A stretch of DNA of 64,000 nt, taken from contig NZ_JAAFGZ010000011.1 of assembly GCF_010365105.1 (NCBI RefSeq), forward strand, positions 56,254 to 120,253, given 5' to 3'. Under the pieces are notes generated by a model. The model saw only the letters and a list, made by a program, of their open reading frames with translations, did no database searches and was not told where the DNA came from. A program made the translations under genes and the position numbers. Each line of letters begins with the position of its first letter. Positions within the stretch are counted from its first letter, which is position 1. The DNA is from Polaromonas sp. (lineage in GTDB: Bacteria; Pseudomonadota; Gammaproteobacteria; Burkholderiales; Burkholderiaceae_C). This document shows, piece after piece, positions 45,978-53,600 of the stretch.

Positions 45978-46733
45978 TTAAGGAGATATTTTCGCCGCTT
46001 TGACCACAGCATTGCCAATTTGTTTTGAATTCACAATGAAATAATCAGAAACTCCAGATTTAAGCTCGAAGTTTGCTTTCTTTTTTATCTCGCCAATTTG
46101 TTGCATTGAGTTTTGGCATGAACTAGGAAATAAATAAATTGCGTCGTTTTTTTGAAAGTTGTCTTGAGGTAATCCACTAGAGACAATACTCCAATACCCT
46201 GTATTAACGGTATAAAGCCCTAGTTTTATACTTGTATCAATTGTTAATTTACACTTTTCCTTGTCTCCATCGGTTACAGGCTCTATCTTATCATCCACTT
46301 CTCCAAATACTCCCGCATATATCTTCCCTTTTACAGTGCTTGTAGGAATAGTAACCTCTTGGATATAGACGGAGTCTGTCATCCCAAAGAGCGTCTGTGG
46401 TCTTGGGAAAAATTCAAGTATAACTTTTTCACTACAAAATTGTTCTTCAGAATCATAGTACTTTGCTCTGTCTTCTGGTTCAGCCTTGAACGTTTGGCCA
46501 TCTTTACATTTATGATTAAATTTATATTCTCCGTTAGACTTGGTTTTGCCTAGGCGGAGATAACCTGGGTTAAGAATTACTATTCCGGTAACTGATGTTT
46601 TTTGCTTGTCAACAAGTTGCACGGTTATTTGAGAATTTTGGCCAAAACCTATTTTAACGTGGCTAGCAATTAATAATAATCCTAAAAATTTAAATATGGA
46701 TTTTTTCACAATATTCTCCAGTATTTTTAACAA
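45978..46733 (-). CDS. Exported hypothetical protein, low GC
   Basis: This 251-residue protein, of a family I do not recognise, begins with a basic stretch and a hydrophobic segment (KSIFKFLGLLLIASH) ending near GFGQ, so it is probably exported. The body is beta-rich in appearance, with VTGIVILNPGYLRLGKTKSN resembling a carboxypeptidase-regulatory-like or TonB-plug Ig-type domain (a reading, not a firm match). Codon use is strongly AT-biased against neighbours. It follows a membrane protein gene by 15 bp and is likely co-transcribed. Confidence 0.6.
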   Translation of the reverse strand: MLKILENIVKKSIFKFLGLLLIASHVKIGFGQNSQITVQLVDKQKTSVTGIVILNPGYLRLGKTKSNGEYKFNHKCKDGQTFKAEPEDRAKYYDSEEQFCSEKVILEFFPRPQTLFGMTDSVYIQEVTIPTSTVKGKIYAGVFGEVDDKIEPVTDGDKEKCKLTIDTSIKLGLYTVNTGYWSIVSSGLPQDNFQKNDAIYLFPSSCQNSMQQIGEIKKKANFELKSGVSDYFIVNSKQIGNAVVKAAKISP

Positions 46734-46748
46734 TAGAGAAATCGGTAA

Positions 46749-47318
46749 TTAAGCAGGTTTTCTTATGATTAAGCGTTGCCAATAGAAAAGAAAGGTCGCC
46801 AGTAGCCATATTCCAGCAATCCCAACAAAGAACCATACCTCATGCCTCACAAACCAAGTCTCCCAAGATGGTTCAGTCATGTATATGGGGTCCTCACTTT
46901 CAAATCTTAAAGTCGGCGGTTTATCGCCAATGAAACCAACGAGAATCGAAAATCTCCAGCCAGGGTGAACTTTAGGTATCGTGTATTGTGCAAGGCCTCC
47001 CCGATACTTCCATGGGTCGTTGCCCTCAAAAGCAGGTGGTATAGGCTGCATTTCAGTTATGTTACCTAGGATTTGAGTATTTCCTTGAGCCATAAACACT
47101 ACTGTTAAATTCTTGAATGTTGTGGTGCGCGTGAGGTTTGTGAGTTGTACGGTTATACTTTTGGCGTTAGGCTGCTTTTCGGAAGGATTAGCTACAGCCT
47201 GAGAAATTTTATACTCAAGTGTTGGTGAGGTCGTGATGCGACCGACGATGTACGTAGCTGACCAGCCTGCGATAGCTAAAGCGAGAGTAACAAAGAAGGG
47301 TACCTTATCGCTATCCAT
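46749..47318 (-). CDS. Hypothetical membrane protein with two TM helices, low GC
   Basis: This 189-residue protein has an N-terminal helix (VPFFVTLALAIAGWSATYIV) and a C-terminal helix (HEVWFFVGIAGIWLLATFLF), with an extracytoplasmic domain of about 130 residues between. ATG 47318 (MDSDKVPFF) is preferred to ATG 47348. I do not recognise the family. It forms a two-gene unit with the exported protein at 45978-46733. Confidence 0.6.
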   Translation of the reverse strand: MDSDKVPFFVTLALAIAGWSATYIVGRITTSPTLEYKISQAVANPSEKQPNAKSITVQLTNLTRTTTFKNLTVVFMAQGNTQILGNITEMQPIPPAFEGNDPWKYRGGLAQYTIPKVHPGWRFSILVGFIGDKPPTLRFESEDPIYMTEPSWETWFVRHEVWFFVGIAGIWLLATFLFYWQRLIIRKPA

Positions 47319-47348
47319 TTTTAGCTCGGTTTTTTTAACTGGCAACAA

Positions 47349-47854
47349 TTATGACTGTTAAATTCTTAAATAATTTTGCTTTAGCAACAAGCAATTTCAT
47401 TGATTTTTAGCAAATAAGTAAAAATTTCAGATGCAAGAATTTTTAATTTAAAGATACTTCAATATAAGAATTACCATTTAGGTTAACTTTTTACCATCAT
47501 GTTATTAGCGAGAAAGTTTATTGAATTGAGTAAACTTTCGCAAAGGCTGAGCATGCTCTACTTGTGCGATGCGTCGGTGATAGTTCCTTACGCTTAACTG
47601 CTATCAGTATTATGGGTTGCTCCTCATCCACATCACAACTTTACTGTCTCCATATCATCTATGAGAAACTGAGAAAGCACAAGTGCCCATCCTCCAAGCT
47701 CAACCGGCCTTCTATAGGGATGACAGTTCTCTAAACCAGCCCGATAGCGAATGCGTATCGCTGGCATCAATCCTGACTTTGGGCAGCCAGATTGGCAGCA
47801 ACTGAATAATGACGTAGCGCACCAGTATGACCACCATGCTGGGTACGAATGTCT
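47349..47854. other. AT-rich gene-free region
   Basis: About 500 bp with no credible gene. The part to 47560 is very AT-rich and may hold the promoter of the two-gene unit on the minus strand. From 47640 the composition returns to the GC-rich host type. Confidence 0.4.
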
Positions 47855-48085
47855 TTTAGGAAAGAATTTTTTGGGCGCCGTTGGCCGTGATGCGCACAAT
47901 TGCTTCTCAGGGCGAGCGCACTGTGTTGCCTGCTTATGCAAATGGCGGGAACGCCTGTACAGACTTATCAGACCTTTTGCCTGCCGTACGTGACGGTTAG
48001 CTTTACGTTCAAACATCTGTTTTTTTAGGTACACCTTCATGCTGCACGAAACCAGACTGACCCTTGCGCTGCGCGCTCTGTTGCA
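47855..48085 (+). repeat. Copy B of the imperfect direct repeat
   Basis: It contains a decayed DUF3024 C terminus (FLGAVGRDAHNCF against FLGAVDRDEHSCF in copy A), then TTCAAACATCTGTTTTTTTA and the intact PNPOx start. Copy A has TTCAAATATCTGTTTTTTTA at the same relative position. Confidence 0.7.
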
Positions 48086-48530
48086 TTCAAGGCGAGTCGC
48101 TGCCCTGGGGACCCTCGACGATGACGGCAATCCGTTTGTTTCCATGGTTCCCTACGCGATGGAGCCGTCGCTCGGGTTCCTGGTCATCCATGTGAGCGGC
48201 TTGGCTGCCCATACAGGCAACCTGCAAGCCCGGCCGAATGTGTCCGTGCTCGTGATGCAGGCGGAGGTGGAGGGCGAGCCGGTCCATGCCTTGTCACGAG
48301 TCACGCTGGATGGCTGGGCACGGGTGCTAGAAGCCGGCACGCCCGCCTGGGAAACTTGCCAGTCTGCGTACGTGAAGAGATTTCCGGAAGCTCAATTCAT
48401 GACCCAACTGGGCGACTTCCGGTTTGTCGCCATCGAGCCCAAAGGTGCCAGGCAGGTGGCGGGCTTCGGCGCGGCGCGCTCAATCGACGAGGAAGAGGTT
48501 CGGCGGACTTTAGGGCCGACAGGGCAGTGA
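48039..48530 (+). CDS. Pyridoxamine 5'-phosphate oxidase-like FMN-binding protein (HugZ type)
   Basis: This 163-residue split-barrel protein reads RVAALGTLDDDGNPFVSMVP, HVSGLAAHTGNLQARPNVSV and FMTQLGDFRFVAIEPKGARQ, the usual pattern of HugZ/PNPOx-like proteins, some of which act in haem utilisation. FMN binding is a family inference. The start ATG 48039 has an AGGT ribosome binding site 10 bp before it. An N-terminal fragment of the same gene lies at 45827. Confidence 0.8.
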   Translation: MLHETRLTLALRALLHSRRVAALGTLDDDGNPFVSMVPYAMEPSLGFLVIHVSGLAAHTGNLQARPNVSVLVMQAEVEGEPVHALSRVTLDGWARVLEAGTPAWETCQSAYVKRFPEAQFMTQLGDFRFVAIEPKGARQVAGFGAARSIDEEEVRRTLGPTGQ

Positions 48531-48631
48531 CGGTGGGCTTCAAGCTCAATCAGCGAGTACGACGATTGGCGCTGGCGCCAGACTACAGCTATATTTTTCG
48601 TTGACCGAGCCCGATGGAACTTCCCGGAAAG

Positions 48632-49609
48632 TTAATCCTTAGACGAATATTGACTCAGCGCCTGCTTGAGTTCGGCCTTAACCGCTGCCAGAAGTTCTGG
48701 TGGCTCCAGCACTTCGACATGCTGGCCCTGCCGCAAAATGTCCATGGCCAGTTCACGCATGTCGGTGAACGGAACTTCCAAAAGCAGGCTTCCATCATCC
48801 TCTTGCAAAGAACGCTGGAGGGGGTGCCACTGTTCACGTGAGACCCATCGGGCACGCACTGCCGAGAATCGCAATTTCGCCCAGCGCACGTTTGGCCCCG
48901 AATAGATGCCGTACCCCTTGCCCACAAACCCGTCCAGTTCGCGCCTGGCAATCTCTTTCGCAGGCTTGCTCAGAACAACTGCCGTTTTGATGGCATCCAT
49001 AGCAAATGACCGCATTTCCTTGCGCAGATGGCACCAGGCGGCCAAGTACCAATTGCCGCGATAGTGAATCAGCAGCTGTGGCGAAATTTCCCTCTGGCTC
49101 GATTCGTCACGGCCCCGCGCGTAGTACGCCATTTCCAGGCGCTCGCGGCTGAGCAGGGCGGCCGCCACGATTTCAAAGTTCCTGTCCGGTACCGACCGCA
49201 CCGCCACATTGAGCAGGCGAATCCGGCTTTCCACATCGCTGGCCGGATGATGGCCGGACTCGATGACGGCCCTCAGGCGTGCTTTCAATGGCTCGATATG
49301 GGCGCCCAGCAGGCCCGGTTGCATCTCCGCAAGCAGGGCCTGCATCATGAGCAATGCATAAGCCTCGCTCGAATTGAACCAAAGCCCCGGCAGGGACTGC
49401 TGCCGTCCATTCTTTTGGCCGGTATACCGATAACCGCCTTCCTCCCGGTCCCATTCGATAGGCGCGTTGAGGCGCTCGCGCATGTACTCCAAGTCACGCT
49501 TAAACGTAGCTTTGGACACCTCGAGTTCGCGCAGCATCCGCTCAATCGGAACGAAGCGGTTGGCCTGAAGCAGGGCGTCGATTTTGTAAAAGCGTTCGGT
49601 TTTGTCCAT
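48632..49609 (-). CDS. WYL-domain transcriptional regulator
   Basis: This 325-residue protein has an N-terminal winged-helix of the DeoR/YafY kind (MDKTERFYKIDALLQANRFV, LEVSKATFKRDLEYMRERL), a WYL domain near residues 150-210 (LEMAYYARGRDESSQREISP, HYRGNWYLAAWCHLR) and a C-terminal WCX domain. Such regulators (BrxR, CapW) repress phage-defence operons and release them on sensing nucleic acid or another ligand. It is divergent from the DUF4258-helicase-McrBC cluster across an inverted repeat, so it is a good candidate for its regulator. Confidence 0.88.
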   Translation of the reverse strand: MDKTERFYKIDALLQANRFVPIERMLRELEVSKATFKRDLEYMRERLNAPIEWDREEGGYRYTGQKNGRQQSLPGLWFNSSEAYALLMMQALLAEMQPGLLGAHIEPLKARLRAVIESGHHPASDVESRIRLLNVAVRSVPDRNFEIVAAALLSRERLEMAYYARGRDESSQREISPQLLIHYRGNWYLAAWCHLRKEMRSFAMDAIKTAVVLSKPAKEIARRELDGFVGKGYGIYSGPNVRWAKLRFSAVRARWVSREQWHPLQRSLQEDDGSLLLEVPFTDMRELAMDILRQGQHVEVLEPPELLAAVKAELKQALSQYSSKD

Positions 49610-49629
49610 GCGGTCCTGTTATTTTTAAG

Positions 49630-49675
49630 GTGGCTCCTCTCATGAGCCACTGCTCTTTCAATAATACGTTGGCTC
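49630..49675. promoter_or_regulatory. Operator candidate between WYL regulator and defence cluster
   Basis: GTGGCTC at 49630-49636 and GAGCCAC at 49644-49650 form an inverted repeat with a 7-bp spacer; a further TGGCTC half-site lies at 49670-49675. The site is in the 86-bp gap between the divergent starts, the expected place for the WYL protein to repress both sides. Confidence 0.55.
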
Positions 49676-49695
49676 GTGGACTACCGGAGAAAAAG

Positions 49696-50097
49696 ATGAA
49701 CCAACAGGATGTTTTTACGCAAGGGCAGGCCATGCCCGCCAGCCGCCTGACGGCCCATGCAAGTCTGCGCGTGCAGCAGCGCGGCGTTGACCTGTCGGTG
49801 CTTGATTGCCTGCTGCAGTACGGCCGGCATGAACACGACCATAAAGGCTGCGAAGTGGTGACGTTTGACGATGGAACCCTTCAGGAGGTCGCGCTTCATG
49901 AGCCTGCTCAGCTGTGGCGCAAAGCCGTGGACGTTCGTTCCCTGTATGCCGTGGTCAATGCCGACGGCTGTGTTGTCACGGCAGGGCACCGGTATCGGCG
50001 CATGCTGCGCGACGTCAGCCTTTCCTCCCGGCGGCCAGGCCGCAGCCGCAGGCCCCAGGTGCTGAACGCCAGCGCCAACCGGTTCCGGTTTCAATAG
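49696..50097 (+). CDS. DUF4258-like small protein
   Basis: This 133-residue protein contains LTAHASLRVQQRGVDLSVLD, YGRHEHDHKGCEVVTFDDGT and YAVVNADGCVVTAGHRYRR, the compact H...R...G...T pattern of DUF4258 (a BECR-fold-like toxin/nuclease-related family). A toxin role is possible but not shown. The tail is Arg-rich. GGAGA precedes ATG 49696. It is the first gene of the cluster controlled from the WYL intergenic region. Confidence 0.6.
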   Translation: MNQQDVFTQGQAMPASRLTAHASLRVQQRGVDLSVLDCLLQYGRHEHDHKGCEVVTFDDGTLQEVALHEPAQLWRKAVDVRSLYAVVNADGCVVTAGHRYRRMLRDVSLSSRRPGRSRRPQVLNASANRFRFQ

Positions 50098-50160
50098 CGC
50101 TTTTACTGATGAGCTTCGTGGTCCAATCCAGCAAAACAAAAACAATGAAAGCGCCAGCCA

Positions 50161-53100
50161 ATGCAAAAGTCAATTTCGGGAAAGCTGTTTTCAGCATCGG
50201 ACCTTGTCAACTTTGCGGCTTGCACGCACCTCACGCACCTGGACCTAATCAACCTGGAGACGCCGCTTGTCAAAGCAGTTGATACGGATGAAATGGCGCT
50301 TATACAAGGCAAGGGTTTCGAGCATGAAGGGCGCTACCTTGAGCTCTTGAAGTCGCAGTGCGGCGGCGTCACGGATTTGACAGAGGATGGCATTGGCAAC
50401 GATGCTGCGTCTGCCAATACTTGTAAGGCGCTTGCCTCCGGGGCCGAGGTCTTGTTTCAGGCAACATTCCTAACCGACCCATGGCTTGGCCATGCCGACT
50501 TCCTGGTGCGCGTCGCCACTCCATCCAGACTGGGCAACTACAGCTACGAGGTGGTCGACACCAAGCTGGCGCGGTCAAGCCGCGCCAAGTTCTTGCTCCA
50601 GTTGTGCCTGTATTCGGAAATGCTTGCCGAGGTCCAAGGGCTCATGCCGCGCCTCATGCACGTGGTGCTCGGCGATGGTCGCAAGGAGACGTTTCTGGTG
50701 GCTGACTACCAGCGCTACCACGGACAACTCAAGCAGCGGTTCCTGGCATGGACAGCGCAGGCCGACCGTGAGAGCTTTCCTGAGCGAAGCGGCCATTGTT
50801 CTCTGTGCCGCTGGAGAGACCTGTGCGCTAAGCAGTGGGAAAGCGAGGACCACCTCAACCGAATCGCTGGCATCACCCGCCTGCAGATGCCCCGCTTACG
50901 CGCTGCGGGCATTTCAACCATGGAGGCACTTGCCGGCCTGCCCGCAGGTGCGCAGATTCCCCGCATGCAGGCAGACACCCTTCAGCGGCTGAGCCATCAG
51001 GCGCGGCTGCAGGTCCAGACACTGAAGACCGGCCTTCAGGTTTTTGAACTGCTTCCCGTTCTGGTTGGCAAAGGCTTTGGGCGGCTACCCCGGCCCAGCG
51101 AAGGAGACCTCTTTTTTGACATGGAAGGTGACCCACTGGAGGAGGGGGGCTTGGAGTACCTGTTCGGCTTGTACTATTTTAAAAATGCCATCGCGGTGTT
51201 CAAGCCCTTCTGGGCCCATTCCCGGGCGCAAGAAAAGGTCGCCTTCGAAGCCTTCATCGATTTCGTCAAGGCGCACTTGGTGCAATGGCCCGACGCCCAT
51301 GTCTATCACTATGCCCCGTACGAACCCACGGCCCTCAAACGGCTGATGTGCCTGCACGGAACCCGGGAAGACGCGGTGGACAACCTGCTCAGGGACCGAA
51401 AGCTGGTGGACCTGTATGCCGTGGTTCGCGAGGGCCTGCGCGTGGGAGAGCCCAGCTATTCCATCAAATCCATCGAGCGCTTTTACAGCGCCGCACGGGC
51501 AGGCGACATCCAGACCGCTGGCGCATCCATTGTTTACTACGAGCAGTGGAAAGCAACGCAGAACGCCGCATTGCTTCAGGCCATCGAGGATTACAACAAG
51601 GATGATGTCATTAGCACCTTCGAGCTGCGTCAGTGGCTGATGCGCATTCGGCCTCAGGAAGCGGCGCCGGCGGCCATGGGTATCGTGGACGCGCTACAGG
51701 CCAGGGAAAAGTCGCCCGCTGCGCTGCGCGCTGAAGCGGCAATGGATGCTTACCGTGTGCAACTACTCGGCAGTCTGCCGGCCGACCGGCTGATGTGGAG
51801 CGACCAAGACTGCATGCAAGAGTTGATGTTTCACCTTCTGGATTTTCACCGTCGCTGCGAAAAGCCGGTGTGGTGGGCGCTCTTTGCGCGTCAGCAGGCT
51901 ACTGACGATGAATTGCTGGAAGATATCGAGGTCATCGCAGGGCTGAGCCAGGTCAAGCCGCACGTCCAAAATGGCGACGGCTGGAGTTGCTGTTACCGCT
52001 TTCCGGAGCAGGAATTCAAGTTCAAGACGGGCGACAACTGTGCAGTGGTCGAGTCGATGCTTGAGGCGAAGTTGGTCGTTATCGACGAAGACAACCGCGA
52101 GGTGAGCTTTGACGTGGGGTTTGAAGACCCGCCACCGAGCTCGGGTGTGGCGCTCGGCACCGGTCTTCCAATCAATACGTCCGTGATTCAGGGCGCGTAC
52201 AAGCGCTTTGTCGATGCCTACCTTGCAGGGGACAACAAGTTCCGTGCTGGTCTGGACTTGCTGAGAAAGGTAAATCCCCGAGTTGAGGGTGATGACGGCG
52301 CGCAGCCGTTGATTGCGCAGGGTGAAAACCTACTGGCAGGAACCATCCGGGTGGTGGCAAAGCTGTCGAGCAGCTACCTGTTCATCCAAGGACCTCCCGG
52401 GGCCGGGAAGACGTACACCGGCTCGCACATTATCGTTGCGCTGCTCAAAGCGGGAAAAACAGTGGCCGTCACTTCCAACAGCCACAAAGCCATCAACAAT
52501 CTCCTGGTGGCCGTTGAGAAAGTCGCCCAAGGCGTTGGCTTTTCCTTCAAGGGCGTCAAGAAGTCCACCGGTCCAGAATCGTGCATCAACGGGAAATTCA
52601 TCGTCGACAGCACCAATACCCAGGACATCATCAAACGGCTCAAGGAGTTTTCCCTGTGCGCCGGCACGGCCTGGCTGTTTTCCTCGCCCAGACTTGAGCA
52701 TAAATTCGACTACCTCTTTGTCGATGAGGCGGGCCAGGTGTCGCTGGCCAATCTAATGGCCATGTCAACCTGTGCCAGGAACATCGTTCTGTTGGGCGAC
52801 CAGATGCAGCTTGGCCAGCCTATCCAGGGCGTTCATCCCGGGGAATCGGGTACGTCAGTGCTTGAGTATCTGTTGAAAGGAGAGGCGACGATTGCACCCG
52901 AGTCGGGCGTGTTTCTGAACGACACCTGGCGCATGCACCCGAATGTCTGCCGATTTATTTCCGAGGCGGTCTATGACGGTCGCCTCGACGCCGAGCCCAA
53001 AAATTCAAACCAGCGCTTGATGCTGGCAAGCGATGCCCACCCTGCGCTCAAGCCCACTGGCATCAGGTTTTTGGGGACTGAGCACGATGGCTGCGCTCAG

Positions 53101-53559
53101 CGCAGCGAGGTCGAGGCTGAGGTGATTCGGGCGCTTTACATGAGCCTTCTGGGACAGCGCTACAGGGACCGCAACGGGGTCGAGCATGCCATGGGGCTGT
53201 CCAATATTCTTGTTGTGGCACCTTACAACCAGCAGGTCAATTTGCTCAAGCGCGTGCTGCCGGAAGGTGCCCGGGTAGGCACTGTCGACAAGTTCCAGGG
53301 CCAAGAGGCCGAAGCTGTGCTGGTATCCATGACCACCTCAAGCGGGGAATATCTGCCGCGCAACATTGAGTTCCTATACAGCAAAAACCGGCTGAACGTG
53401 GCAGTTTCGCGAGCGAGGTGCTTGGTTGTAGTGGTGGCCAGTCCACGCTTGCTGGATGTGGATTGCAAGACGCCAGAGCAAATGGCACTTGTAAACACAC
53501 TCTGCTGGATAGCTGATTATTCGGAAAAATCGACCGCTACTTCGAATACGACAGATTAA
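50161..53559 (+). CDS. TM0106-type fusion: Fe-S RecB-like nuclease, DEDD exonuclease and SF1 helicase
   Basis: This 1132-residue protein has three enzymatic modules. Residues 1-240 are a Cas4/AddB-type PD-(D/E)XK nuclease: D113 in GHADFL, D133-T-K135 in YEVVDTK, the QLCLYSEM helix, and four Cys placed for an Fe-S cluster (C21, C213, C216, C222). Residues about 315-500 are an RNase H-like DEDD exonuclease (FFDMEGDP, VYHYAPYEP, YNKDDVIST). The C-terminal third is an SF1 Upf1/Dna2-like helicase: Walker A GPPGAGKT at 744, VDEAGQ near 854, GDQMQLGQP, DKFQGQEAEAV at 1043 and NVAVSRAR near 1079. All motifs look intact. mcrB starts 41 bp later. A role in degrading foreign DNA is inference. Confidence 0.9.
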   Translation: MQKSISGKLFSASDLVNFAACTHLTHLDLINLETPLVKAVDTDEMALIQGKGFEHEGRYLELLKSQCGGVTDLTEDGIGNDAASANTCKALASGAEVLFQATFLTDPWLGHADFLVRVATPSRLGNYSYEVVDTKLARSSRAKFLLQLCLYSEMLAEVQGLMPRLMHVVLGDGRKETFLVADYQRYHGQLKQRFLAWTAQADRESFPERSGHCSLCRWRDLCAKQWESEDHLNRIAGITRLQMPRLRAAGISTMEALAGLPAGAQIPRMQADTLQRLSHQARLQVQTLKTGLQVFELLPVLVGKGFGRLPRPSEGDLFFDMEGDPLEEGGLEYLFGLYYFKNAIAVFKPFWAHSRAQEKVAFEAFIDFVKAHLVQWPDAHVYHYAPYEPTALKRLMCLHGTREDAVDNLLRDRKLVDLYAVVREGLRVGEPSYSIKSIERFYSAARAGDIQTAGASIVYYEQWKATQNAALLQAIEDYNKDDVISTFELRQWLMRIRPQEAAPAAMGIVDALQAREKSPAALRAEAAMDAYRVQLLGSLPADRLMWSDQDCMQELMFHLLDFHRRCEKPVWWALFARQQATDDELLEDIEVIAGLSQVKPHVQNGDGWSCCYRFPEQEFKFKTGDNCAVVESMLEAKLVVIDEDNREVSFDVGFEDPPPSSGVALGTGLPINTSVIQGAYKRFVDAYLAGDNKFRAGLDLLRKVNPRVEGDDGAQPLIAQGENLLAGTIRVVAKLSSSYLFIQGPPGAGKTYTGSHIIVALLKAGKTVAVTSNSHKAINNLLVAVEKVAQGVGFSFKGVKKSTGPESCINGKFIVDSTNTQDIIKRLKEFSLCAGTAWLFSSPRLEHKFDYLFVDEAGQVSLANLMAMSTCARNIVLLGDQMQLGQPIQGVHPGESGTSVLEYLLKGEATIAPESGVFLNDTWRMHPNVCRFISEAVYDGRLDAEPKNSNQRLMLASDAHPALKPTGIRFLGTEHDGCAQRSEVEAEVIRALYMSLLGQRYRDRNGVEHAMGLSNILVVAPYNQQVNLLKRVLPEGARVGTVDKFQGQEAEAVLVSMTTSSGEYLPRNIEFLYSKNRLNVAVSRARCLVVVVASPRLLDVDCKTPEQMALVNTLCWIADYSEKSTATSNTTD

Positions 53560-53600
53560 GTGTTTATTATAATTTAATGTATGGTTTATAAAATAAATAA

